From assembly GCF_000420525.1 (NCBI RefSeq), contig NZ_ATVC01000020.1:1-37312 (forward strand): a DNA stretch of 37,312 bases, given 5' to 3'. The notes under the pieces are model-generated. The model saw only the letters and a list, made by a program, of their open reading frames with translations. It searched no databases and was not told the origin of the DNA. The DNA comes from Aquaspirillum serpens DSM 68 (lineage in GTDB: Bacteria; Pseudomonadota; Gammaproteobacteria; Burkholderiales; Aquaspirillaceae). Shown here piece by piece: positions 1 through 6,959 of this stretch (its first letter is position 1; every line of letters starts with the position of its first letter). Position numbers and translations under genes: made by a program.

Positions 1-103
1 CCTTGTTGAATACGAACCGGCACGAGCCAGCGAAGCGGCGCATTTGCCGCTCCTGATGGCCGTCTGGCACCAGTTCGTATTTGAAGGCTTGAAGTCGTTG
101 CAT
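1..103 (-). CDS. tnpB: TnpB-like RNA-guided nuclease/accessory protein of an IS605-type element, N-terminus only
   Basis: Reading the minus strand from the ATG at 103 gives 34 codons that run off the window. They begin MQRLQAFKYELVPDG and continue with RRFAGSCRFVFNK. This matches the N-terminal RuvC-proximal start conserved in TnpB/OrfB proteins of IS605-type elements, where a short beta strand is followed by the RxFAGxxRFVxN motif. TnpB proteins are OmegaRNA-guided nucleases related to Cas12. The catalytic RuvC residues and the zinc ribbon lie outside the window, so it cannot be said whether the gene is intact. It is divergent from the tnpA remnant starting at 125. Confidence 0.75.
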   Translation of the reverse strand, partial: MQRLQAFKYELVPDGHQERQMRRFAGSCRFVFNK

Positions 104-124
104 GAATCAATGATACTTTGGTCT

Positions 125-255
125 ATGAGAGATGACAACGATATTAGGCGCAGTCGGCACTGCGTTTTTAAGATGCACGTCCATTTGGTCTTTGTGGCGA
201 AATATGGACGGCGAGGATGATCATGTTCACCTATTGGTGGCGTACCCGCCCAAGA
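125..255 (+). pseudogene. tnpA: tnpA, IS200/IS605-family HUH (Y1) transposase, internally deleted and frameshifted
   Basis: From the ATG at 125 the frame reads MRDDNDIRRSRHCVFKMHVH and then LVFVAKYGRRG, stopping at 218-220. This is the conserved N-terminus of TnpA, including the first beta strand. A second frame starting near 207 carries DGEDDHVHLLVAYPPK, the segment with the metal-binding HUH motif (HVH codons at 222-230). In intact homologues a stretch of roughly 30 residues separates these blocks, and here it is missing. After YPPK the rest of the protein, including the catalytic tyrosine helix, is also gone and the sequence passes directly into the end hairpins. The gene is therefore dead, with at least two deletions. 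Confidence 0.75.
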
Positions 256-266
256 CTGAAACCCAA

Positions 267-314
267 GGACGGCTACGCCGTCCGCGCTATCCTTCCCCGC
301 CCTGAACGGCGGGG
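267..314 (+). repeat. Two consecutive subterminal hairpins of the IS605-type element
   Basis: The first hairpin has a perfect 7-bp stem (GGACGGC at 267-273, GCCGTCC at 277-283) with a 3-nt loop. The second has a perfect 7-bp stem (CCCCGCC at 295-301, GGCGGGG at 308-314) with a 6-nt loop. Imperfect palindromes recognised as single-stranded hairpins are the cis-acting ends of IS200/IS605 elements. Confidence 0.6.
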
Positions 315-404
315 CTTGTCGCGCACCGGGTCAGAGACAGCGATGTTTTGCCAACCATGGCGAAATCGCGCTGACACCAGCTTTTCGCCATATTGGGCAT
401 CATG

Positions 405-437
405 AAAAAAAGGATGGTTGCACTTTAGCGACCATCC
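405..437 (-). terminator. Rho-independent terminator downstream of the universal stress protein gene
   Basis: On the minus strand a 10-bp stem (positions 437-428 with 421-412, one G-U pair) with a 6-nt loop is followed by seven T residues (411-405). It lies about 110 bases after the stop codon of the minus-strand stress protein gene. It probably ends the antiporter-stress protein transcript and shields it from the insertion-sequence remnant. Positions 438-549 contain nothing else recognisable. Confidence 0.8.
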
Positions 438-549
438 CATCTACATCAATCTCGATTAGCAAATAACTGCTGCAGTTTTCATACCATCGGTTTTGCAGAG
501 GGTGACGGATGATTGTGTCTGCGCGGAGGCCATCTGAGAAAATCTAGCT

Positions 550-1497
550 TTAGTCTTTTTCTACTAAAAGTTCTGGATAGCGATGGTCTACCACCACCAA
601 CATATCAGCCTGAGACGATGCCAGTACGCGTTTTGTGACACTGCCAAGCAAAAGCTCCTCAGTCATATGACTACCATGCTTACCCATCACCACCAGATCA
701 AATCCATATTTTTCTTCATGGTCAAGAATCGTGCGCGAAGCATCGCCATATAAAATCGCGATCGAATAATCACTGACCGCTAGCCCAGCAGTATGGGCTA
801 ATTCTCGTAGCTGTTGCATCGCCCGTTTACGCGCCTCAACCTGATAATGCAAGATTAAATCTTCACTGACACCGGCATATTCCATTTTTTCGTGGAAAGG
901 CACATCGCAGACATGACACAACACAAAATCAGCATGAGGTGCAATAGCATGGGCAAAACGGAGTACTTTTTCTGAACATGGCGAAAAATCAACCGCAATC
1001 AAAACCCGTTGATAACTACGATAGGCTTCTCGCTTGACCACAAGGACAGGGCATGTGCTTTTGCGTAATAGCCGCGAGGCCGTTGAGCCCAACAATACCC
1101 GTTGTATAAAACCACTCCCATGTGCACCTAATACCACCAGATCAATCGCCGAATTCTCAACTGCCCGAGGAACGGCAGCGCTTGCAAATCCTTGGTCAAC
1201 TTTTAGCTCGACCGTTATACCGTCTTGATTAGCAGGAACCGCAGCCACCAGTGCAGCCAATTGATCATGTGCATCTTGCAAAATTTTATTTTTAACGCTG
1301 TCTTGTTTCTCTCCCAAAAAATCACGCAGCACATTGAGAGCATCAATTCCTGTTGCATGAAAAATTGTTCCTGTTGCATGAAAAATTGTTAACCGAGATT
1401 TTGGCTGTGTTTTAGCTAATACAAAGCCACGGTTAATCACACTAGAAGAATGGGGAGATAAGTCAGCCGCCACTAAAATATTTTCGATATTAACCAT
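550..1497 (-). CDS. Tandem-domain universal stress protein (UspA family)
   Basis: This cytoplasmic protein of 315 aa has two Usp domains. Each ends with the nucleotide-binding signature G-x2-G-x9-G-(S/T): GAHGSGFIQRVLLGS near residue 150 and GKHGSHMTEELLLGS near residue 285. Presence of the signature in both suggests that both halves can bind ATP. The start at 1497 is chosen because AAGGAGGT lies about 8 bases upstream; an in-frame ATG at 1593 would add an unrelated 32-residue leader. The gene follows the cation/proton antiporter gene by 92 bases on the same strand, so the two are probably co-transcribed and act in the same stress or ion response (inference). A perfect 21-bp tandem duplication (1349-1390) repeats seven residues, FHATG-TI, in the first domain. 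Confidence 0.9.
   Translation of the reverse strand: MVNIENILVAADLSPHSSSVINRGFVLAKTQPKSRLTIFHATGTIFHATGIDALNVLRDFLGEKQDSVKNKILQDAHDQLAALVAAVPANQDGITVELKVDQGFASAAVPRAVENSAIDLVVLGAHGSGFIQRVLLGSTASRLLRKSTCPVLVVKREAYRSYQRVLIAVDFSPCSEKVLRFAHAIAPHADFVLCHVCDVPFHEKMEYAGVSEDLILHYQVEARKRAMQQLRELAHTAGLAVSDYSIAILYGDASRTILDHEEKYGFDLVVMGKHGSHMTEELLLGSVTKRVLASSQADMLVVVDHRYPELLVEKD
1349..1390 (-). repeat. Exact 21-bp tandem duplication inside the stress protein gene
   Basis: Positions 1349-1369 and 1370-1390 are identical on the plus strand. The repeat keeps the reading frame and duplicates seven residues just after the first beta strand of the N-terminal Usp domain. Confidence 0.95.
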
Positions 1498-1589
1498 GAT
1501 AGAGATACCTCCTTGAAGATAATAAGCAAAACAAAACGGCACAGAGATGAAAGAACAAAAACCTCCTTTTAAAATTTTGAAAAAACCAA

Positions 1590-3557
1590 TCAACCATAGA
1601 GGATATCTTTTGCACGCAGTAATGTCATACTTGAAGCATGTACCACTAAGGTATCATTGGCTTCGATGATAGTATCAAAAGAAGGCTCTATTAATTGAGT
1701 GTCTTGTCGAATAATAGATAGTATTTCAATATCAAGCCTAATGGAACTCAGTGAATGGCCAATCAAATTACAGGGAGGCTTTATTTGGATTAAATGTAGA
1801 CTTTCTTTATTATAGGTGCCCATTTCATTTGAAAACAAGCTGCCCTGAAAAAACTCACGGATTAATTGATATTTTTCTGTTCTTTGATCTTCAACATACT
1901 GAAAAATTTTAGACGAAGGCACTCCAAGTAATAACAATGATTGCGTAGCAATCATTAAAGCTGCCTCTAATGTTTCTGGAACAACCTCGGTTGCACCAGC
2001 TTTTTTCAGTTCGTCAATACAGCTTTCATCACGAGTACGAACCATCACTGGTAAATCTGAACGGATCGTTTGTAGGTATTCAAGCGTTTTTAATGATGCG
2101 GCAACGTTATCATGGCTAATAATCACCAATCGAGCTTGATTTAAATTCAGTAAATCTAAAAGACTACGATCAGTCGCATCACCATAATAAACTGGCTTTC
2201 CGGCTGTATGAGCTTGACGGACTCGACTCGAATCAAGATCGAGTGCCAAATAAGGAATTTTTTCTTCAGATAGTAAATACGCCACACTTTGGCCAATTCT
2301 GCCATAACCAAAGATAATGACATGATCCTGCATCGACATAGGAGAAGCGACAGTCAGGTTTTGTTGTGTCGCGGTATGCTGAGCAGAGGGCTGATGTTCA
2401 CGGACAAAACATCGCGCAATTACCTTGTTATATCGAATAATAAAAGGGCCAGCAATCATTGAAAAAAGAACCGAGGCCAAAACAATTTGCCCTAAAAAAA
2501 CATCAATAACATCGGCAGATAAGGCAATTGCTAATACAGCAAAACCAAACTCACCACCAACAGCTAATAATAAACCGGTTCTCCACGCGGTCAACCAATC
2601 AGAACCAGTAGTTTTCATTAACATCATCACTAGCAGTGTTTTGCTAATTAACAACACTAATGTTCCAACAATTGCCCAGTGCCATATACTTAAAAAACCA
2701 CTAGGGTCTAACAGCATACCAATACCAATAAAAAACAAACCTAACAGCACATCTCTAAACGGTCGTATTGTTGATTCAACTTGATGGCGAAATTGCGTTT
2801 CTCCCAATACCATACCAGCCAGAAATGCGCCAAATGCCAATGACAGGCCAAAACTCTCTGTTGTCCAAGCAGCCAACAGCGCCACTAATAAGACGGTTAG
2901 CGTAAACACTTCTGCAGAACGTCTTTGTGCCACAAAATGAAAGAGAGGGCCTAATAACCACCGGCCAATAAAAAAGACTAAGCAAAATGCCAATAATGCT
3001 TTTGCTAAGGCAGCAATTAAAGAATTAAATATCAAATCAGCGCCAACAGCCATCCCAAGTACCGGAATAATGACCACAAAAGGGACGGCGGTTACATCTT
3101 GAAATACCGACATCGCCAAACCAAGCTTACCGTGACGGCTATTTTCTTCGCCTTGTTCAGCCAATTGTTTGCCAATAATAGTTGTTGAGGATTGCGCAAA
3201 TACAGCACCGACGACAAAAGCAGCTGTCGCAGATAAACCAACAGCCCAAGCGAGCAGACCAACAGTGATTGTTGTTAAAACCACTTGACCCGTCCCCAGG
3301 CTAAATACTCGATGTCGTAAGGCATAAATTTGTGGCAATGAAAAATTTAAACCAATGGTGAATAACAGAAATACAATACCAAATTCAGCGAGGGTAGTAA
3401 TATGAGGCAGGTTAATAATTGGCCCCATAGTATGAGGCCCTAAAATAAATCCAACTAATAAATACCCTAAACTACTAGGAATATGAAAACGAGCGAAAAA
3501 AACAACAATAGAGACCGTAATCCCTAACAACAGTAGCACCTGTGAAAAATTACCCAT
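1590..3557 (-). CDS. Monovalent cation:proton antiporter-2 (CPA2) family protein, KefB/KefC-type
   Basis: The predicted inner-membrane protein has about a dozen hydrophobic segments in the first 390 residues (Na+/H+ exchanger domain, including FQDVTAVPFVV). A cytoplasmic TrkA-N/RCK domain follows near residue 410 with the Rossmann motif GYGRIG. A TrkA-C-like domain fills the last 90 residues. This is the architecture of KefB, KefC and YbaL, which exchange K+ or Na+ for protons under nucleotide or thiol control. The start at 3557 is preferred because AGGA lies 9 bases upstream; an ATG at 3581 would add eight residues without a ribosome binding site. The product is 655 aa, close to the family length. 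The gene is visibly A+T richer than the core cluster. It lies upstream of, and probably in an operon with, the stress protein gene. Substrate ion cannot be told from sequence. Confidence 0.88.
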   Translation of the reverse strand: MGNFSQVLLLLGITVSIVVFFARFHIPSSLGYLLVGFILGPHTMGPIINLPHITTLAEFGIVFLLFTIGLNFSLPQIYALRHRVFSLGTGQVVLTTITVGLLAWAVGLSATAAFVVGAVFAQSSTTIIGKQLAEQGEENSRHGKLGLAMSVFQDVTAVPFVVIIPVLGMAVGADLIFNSLIAALAKALLAFCLVFFIGRWLLGPLFHFVAQRRSAEVFTLTVLLVALLAAWTTESFGLSLAFGAFLAGMVLGETQFRHQVESTIRPFRDVLLGLFFIGIGMLLDPSGFLSIWHWAIVGTLVLLISKTLLVMMLMKTTGSDWLTAWRTGLLLAVGGEFGFAVLAIALSADVIDVFLGQIVLASVLFSMIAGPFIIRYNKVIARCFVREHQPSAQHTATQQNLTVASPMSMQDHVIIFGYGRIGQSVAYLLSEEKIPYLALDLDSSRVRQAHTAGKPVYYGDATDRSLLDLLNLNQARLVIISHDNVAASLKTLEYLQTIRSDLPVMVRTRDESCIDELKKAGATEVVPETLEAALMIATQSLLLLGVPSSKIFQYVEDQRTEKYQLIREFFQGSLFSNEMGTYNKESLHLIQIKPPCNLIGHSLSSIRLDIEILSIIRQDTQLIEPSFDTIIEANDTLVVHASSMTLLRAKDILYG

Positions 3558-3741
3558 GGAGTACGATCCTGTTTTTGTCATATTTTTTGGTTATCTCGTC
3601 AAGCTACGCTGAGAAAATTAACCCAAAATGAAGTCTTGGTAAGGATGTGGCCGGAGGCAGCGAAAATGACTCAAAAATGACCAAGCGGTGGCATTTTTTG
3701 ACATTCATTACAGCTACCTCAAAATGCTGACAACAATCTGA

Positions 3742-4503
3742 TTAGGCTGATGTCAGGTTTGTACTGATCCAAATACAACTGGCCATCCGTCCGGTTTGTC
3801 CATCACGGCGATAGGAGAAAAAACGCTCGCGGTCAGTCACGGTGCAATGGGTGCCGCCACTGATGTGAGACACGCCGACAGCCTGCAAACGTTGTCGTGC
3901 CAACTGATAAATATCCGCCAGATATTTCCCATTTTGTTGTGGGGTAAATGCCTGTTCTGCTTCTGCTGCTTGTGCCATAAAAGCCGCCCGTACTTCAGCC
4001 CCCACTTCAAATGCTTTGGGCCCAATCGCCGGCCCCAACCACGCCAATAACGTTGTCGCAGGGACAGCCATCGCTTGCACGGCACGTTCGATAATGCCAT
4101 CACATAAACCACGCCAACCAGCATGAACAGCCGCCACCACCGTGCCTTGTTGATCGGTCAATAACAACGGCAAACAATCTGCCGTCATCACCACACACAC
4201 CGCCTCTGGCATCCGTGTCACACTGGCATCGGCAGGAAACACCGCGTTTGCTGTCGGTGTAGTAATCATTTTGATCTCGGTGGAATGGGTTTGCGCTAAC
4301 CAATGCGGAGGATTGGGCAAGGCAAGACTGAGTAAATGGCGATTTTCAGCCACCGCCAGCGGATCATCACCGACATGATCGCCTAGATTGAAACTGGCAA
4401 ATGGCGCTTGGCTGACACCGCCAAGTCGAGTGGTACAACATGCCTGAATATGTGCCGGTGCCGGCCAATCGGGAACGAGCCAAGATGAGTCGAAAGATGA
4501 CAT
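3742..4503 (-). CDS. pgeF: Peptidoglycan editing factor PgeF (YfiH family, multicopper polyphenol oxidase-like fold)
   Basis: This 253-aa soluble protein belongs to the YfiH/DUF152 (Cu-oxidase_4) family. The three expected metal ligands can be seen in their motifs: His in AQTHSTE, Cys in MTADCLPLLL and His in VHAGWRGL. In Escherichia coli the family member removes mis-incorporated L-Ser-containing muropeptide precursors; related proteins act on purine nucleosides. The start at 4503 is supported by AGGAAA 8 bases upstream; a longer frame to 4530 has no such site. The gene stands alone, divergent from the alkene reductase gene. In many proteobacteria it follows rluD, which is not in this window. 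Confidence 0.92.
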   Translation of the reverse strand: MSSFDSSWLVPDWPAPAHIQACCTTRLGGVSQAPFASFNLGDHVGDDPLAVAENRHLLSLALPNPPHWLAQTHSTEIKMITTPTANAVFPADASVTRMPEAVCVVMTADCLPLLLTDQQGTVVAAVHAGWRGLCDGIIERAVQAMAVPATTLLAWLGPAIGPKAFEVGAEVRAAFMAQAAEAEQAFTPQQNGKYLADIYQLARQRLQAVGVSHISGGTHCTVTDRERFFSYRRDGQTGRMASCIWISTNLTSA

Positions 4504-4639
4504 GTAGAATTTCCTATTTCGTCGAAACAAAAGATAGCAAAAGCCGGTGTTGCCCTCATTTGGCTTGAGCTCATCATCAGCACAGTACCAAAACGCGGGC
4601 TGTTGGTGTTTTTGTTTGGTTCAAAAAGAGAGGTGTGTT

Positions 4640-5743
4640 ATGGCTTACCCACATTTGTTGTCCCCCATGCGTTGCGGGGCCTTGCATTTGAACAATCGCG
4701 TTTGGATGGCGCCATTAACGCGCTCACGGGCAGCACAACCCGGCGATGTTCCAAGTGAATTGAATGCCGAATATTATGCCCAACGCGCAAATGCCGGTTT
4801 AATCGTCAGTGAGGCCACACAGATTTCTCGGCAGGGGCAAGGCTATGCGTGGACCCCCGGCATCTATACCGAACCACAAGAAGCCGGTTGGCAGCGCGTA
4901 GTGCAGGCGGTGCATGCTGCCGGCGGTAAAATCGTGCTGCAACTGTGGCATGTCGGTCGCATCAGCCATCCTCTGTTACAAGAAAACGGCGCTGCGCCGG
5001 TGGCGCCAAGCGCGATCACTGCCAATGCACAATGTTTTGTTGTGCAACCAGATGGCACCCCTGCCAATGTGCCCACCGCTTCGCCGCGTGCCCTCGATAG
5101 CAGTGAATTACCCGCTATTGCACAGGATTATGCTGCTGCCGCTGCTCGCGCCAAACGTGCGGGCTTTGATGGGGTGGAAATTCACATGGCGAATGGTTAT
5201 CTGCTCGATCAGTTTTTATGCACCGGCAGCAACCAGCGCACCGATGATTACGGTGGCAATATCGAAAACCGTGCCCGTTTTCCATTAGAAGTCTTAGATG
5301 CGGTGATTGGGGTATGGGGGCCAGAGCGTGTTGGCGTGCGCTTATCGCCATTTGGTACTTTTAACGATATGCAAGACCGTGAAGCCGACGCGATGGCGGT
5401 TTATTTGGCGCGGGCCTTCCAAGAACGAGAAATCGCTTATCTGCATATCGCAGAACCCGATTGGGCAGGTGGCCCAACGCTCAGCGACGAGTTCCGTCAC
5501 AACCTACGCCATGAATTCAGTGGAAGTTTGGTGTGGACAGGCGGATACGATGCCCAACGCGCTGATGAAATGATTCAGAGCGGCTTGGCCGATGCCATCG
5601 GATTTGGACGGCCTTATATTGCCAATCCCGATTTGGTAAATCGCTTTGCTCATCAAGCCCCGCTGAACGCCCCCGATGTGAATACTTTTTATGGCGGAGG
5701 CACAGCGGGTTATACCGATTATCCTTGTTGGCAACCCAGCTAA
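4640..5743 (+). CDS. Alkene reductase, Old Yellow Enzyme family (NemA-like)
   Basis: This 367-aa FMN-dependent NAD(P)H oxidoreductase is predicted to reduce activated C=C bonds (enones, maleimides) and possibly nitro compounds. The sequence has the N-terminal LLSPMRCGALHLNNRVWMAP barrel start, the flavin-side LWHVGRISHP, and the substrate-binding pair in EIHMANGYLLDQFL. The SNQRTDDYGGNIENRARF signature and the C-terminal phosphate-binding DAIGFGRPYIANPDLV follow. The usual residue after the active His in this family is Gly; here it is Met, a mild difference. The start at 4640 follows GAGAGGT. The gene is divergent from pgeF with 136 bases between starts. Closest named homologue is probably nemA, but substrate is unknown. 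Confidence 0.93.
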   Translation: MAYPHLLSPMRCGALHLNNRVWMAPLTRSRAAQPGDVPSELNAEYYAQRANAGLIVSEATQISRQGQGYAWTPGIYTEPQEAGWQRVVQAVHAAGGKIVLQLWHVGRISHPLLQENGAAPVAPSAITANAQCFVVQPDGTPANVPTASPRALDSSELPAIAQDYAAAAARAKRAGFDGVEIHMANGYLLDQFLCTGSNQRTDDYGGNIENRARFPLEVLDAVIGVWGPERVGVRLSPFGTFNDMQDREADAMAVYLARAFQEREIAYLHIAEPDWAGGPTLSDEFRHNLRHEFSGSLVWTGGYDAQRADEMIQSGLADAIGFGRPYIANPDLVNRFAHQAPLNAPDVNTFYGGGTAGYTDYPCWQPS

Positions 5744-5759
5744 ACTTGTTTAAGCCAGA

Positions 5760-5879
5760 TTAAGAATGGGTGCTGCGCTCTAGCAGGTGCAGCATCCTAA
5801 CCAGTTGTAGGGCTGAGATACGCCGCTTCATATACAAACGCAGCGCCACCGAACGAGCCGTTTTTCGCAAGAAACTCAT
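5760..5879 (-). CDS. Candidate small basic protein of 39 aa, function unknown
   Basis: The frame begins MSFLRKTARSVALRLYMKRR and ends near HLLERSTHS. It is preceded by a near-perfect ribosome binding site, AAGGAGG, four bases before the ATG, the best such site in this part of the window. The peptide is strongly basic and could form an amphipathic helix. A longer in-frame start at 5945 would add a 22-residue hydrophobic leader that looks like a membrane segment, but it lacks a comparable binding site. It is divergent from the response regulator gene. I do not recognise the family. It could be a real small protein or chance. Confidence 0.42.
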   Translation of the reverse strand: MSFLRKTARSVALRLYMKRRISALQLVRMLHLLERSTHS

Positions 5880-5977
5880 ATTTCCTCCTTGTATTACCAA
5901 AGCGTGCCACAGGATTGCACAAAACGCCACAATCAACAATGACATAAGAATTTTTCATAATTCTTTTTGTTGATGTT

Positions 5978-5989
5978 TATGCTAGCATA
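5978..5989. promoter_or_regulatory. Perfect 12-bp palindrome in the intergenic region before the response regulator
   Basis: TATGCTAGCATA is its own reverse complement. It lies between the candidate small ORF (minus) and the two-component locus (plus), about 150 bases before the response regulator start. It could be an operator for either side; no regulator is assigned. The rest of 5880-6137 shows no gene or clear terminator. Confidence 0.3.
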
Positions 5990-6137
5990 TGATGCAGTCT
6001 GTGTTGTGAACCAGCAATACTCAACTTTTGACTTACGTAAAGAAAGTTTTGCTCACAGGAATTATTTTTTTATCGAGTGCAGATCGACCTAAGAGGGGCT
6101 ATCCTGTGAGTGCTTGAATCCTACCCTTTTCCAATAT

Positions 6138-6959
6138 ATGAACAGCATACTCTCTTCTCGTTCCACAATGTCTGCAACTTCTCCTTTTTTCTGCGCCCCG
6201 CGCATCCTTGTTGTCGATGACGTCACGGAGGACCGTCTATTACTGGCAGACTTTTTACGCCAACGCGGTTACCGTTTATATGTCGGGGAAAATGGCCGTG
6301 ATGCTTATGACAAATCGCTTATTGTGATGCCAGATTTGATTCTGATGGACATTCGGATGCCCAATTCAGATGGGATTGTCGGGTGTCGCCTGCTCAAAGC
6401 CGACGAACGCACGCGCCATATTCCGGTGATTTTTCTGACCGCAGCCGCTTCACCACAAGAACGGGTGGCAGGCCTCAGCGAAGGGGCAGTGGATTACGTC
6501 ACCAAACCATTTGATTTTGAAGAAGTACGATTGCGGGTCGCGGTGCATCTTGGATTAACACAACAGACGCAAAGCCAAGATTTACAAGCCGATGCCGCTA
6601 CACCACAAGAAGAAGGACAAGGGCTTGACCAAGTATTATTCCGCGCTGCTCGCCGTTTAATTACCCAACGGTTAGAACGCCCTTTGGAATTAGCCGATCT
6701 AGCCAAAGCCGTCGGCACCAACAGCCGCCGCTTAAACGAGGCTTTCCGGCAATGTGCCGGCGTGACCGTGTTTGATTTTCTACGCGAAGAGCGTTTGAAA
6801 GAGGCGCGCCGCTTGTTATCAGATACCTCGTTAGAGATTCAGCTCATCGCCAGCCAACTCGGTTATAGCAGTGCTGCCAATTTTTCTACCGCTTTCCGCG
6901 AACGCTTTGGGGTGTCACCGCGCAATTTCCGCCAAAACGGCGAACCCAGTAAAGATTAA
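6138..6959 (+). CDS. Response regulator with AraC-type DNA-binding output domain
   Basis: A receiver domain occupies roughly residues 22-140, with the acidic pair in LVVDDVTED, the phosphoacceptor Asp in LILMDIRMP and the conserved Lys in DYVTKPF. An AraC/XylS double helix-turn-helix follows near residues 175-270, including IASQLGYSSAANFSTAFRER and the closing FGVSPRNFR. It should bind DNA once phosphorylated by its partner kinase. The start is uncertain. The frame can begin at a TTG at 6114 or at ATG 6138 or 6168, none with a good binding site, and the AAGAGGGG at about 6090 is better placed for a three-codon frame starting with GTG at 6106. The hybrid kinase gene starts directly after the stop codon (TAAATG), so the pair is translationally coupled. 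Confidence 0.9.
   Translation: MNSILSSRSTMSATSPFFCAPRILVVDDVTEDRLLLADFLRQRGYRLYVGENGRDAYDKSLIVMPDLILMDIRMPNSDGIVGCRLLKADERTRHIPVIFLTAAASPQERVAGLSEGAVDYVTKPFDFEEVRLRVAVHLGLTQQTQSQDLQADAATPQEEGQGLDQVLFRAARRLITQRLERPLELADLAKAVGTNSRRLNEAFRQCAGVTVFDFLREERLKEARRLLSDTSLEIQLIASQLGYSSAANFSTAFRERFGVSPRNFRQNGEPSKD

Larger units (their letters stand above)
1..325. mobile_element. Remnant of an IS200/IS605-family insertion sequence
   Basis: The stretch contains the start of a tnpB-like gene on the minus strand, a divergent and internally deleted tnpA on the plus strand, and two consecutive hairpins just after tnpA. The hairpins are 267-273 with 277-283, and 295-301 with 308-314. The divergent tnpA/tnpB layout and subterminal hairpins instead of inverted repeats are typical of this family. 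The left part lies outside the window and the exact right boundary cannot be fixed; 325 is an estimate. Because tnpA is broken, this copy could move only with a transposase supplied in trans, if its ends are intact. Confidence 0.7.

Noticed and set aside
217-405. Open frame of 62 codons on the plus strand in the insertion-sequence remnant
   Set aside because: Its first codons lie in a different frame from the HUH-motif segment and it runs through the end hairpins; it is not a protein of its own.
5768-5797. 9-bp imperfect hairpin after the alkene reductase gene, considered as its terminator
   Set aside because: No T-run on either strand, and it lies inside the candidate small ORF; left uncalled.
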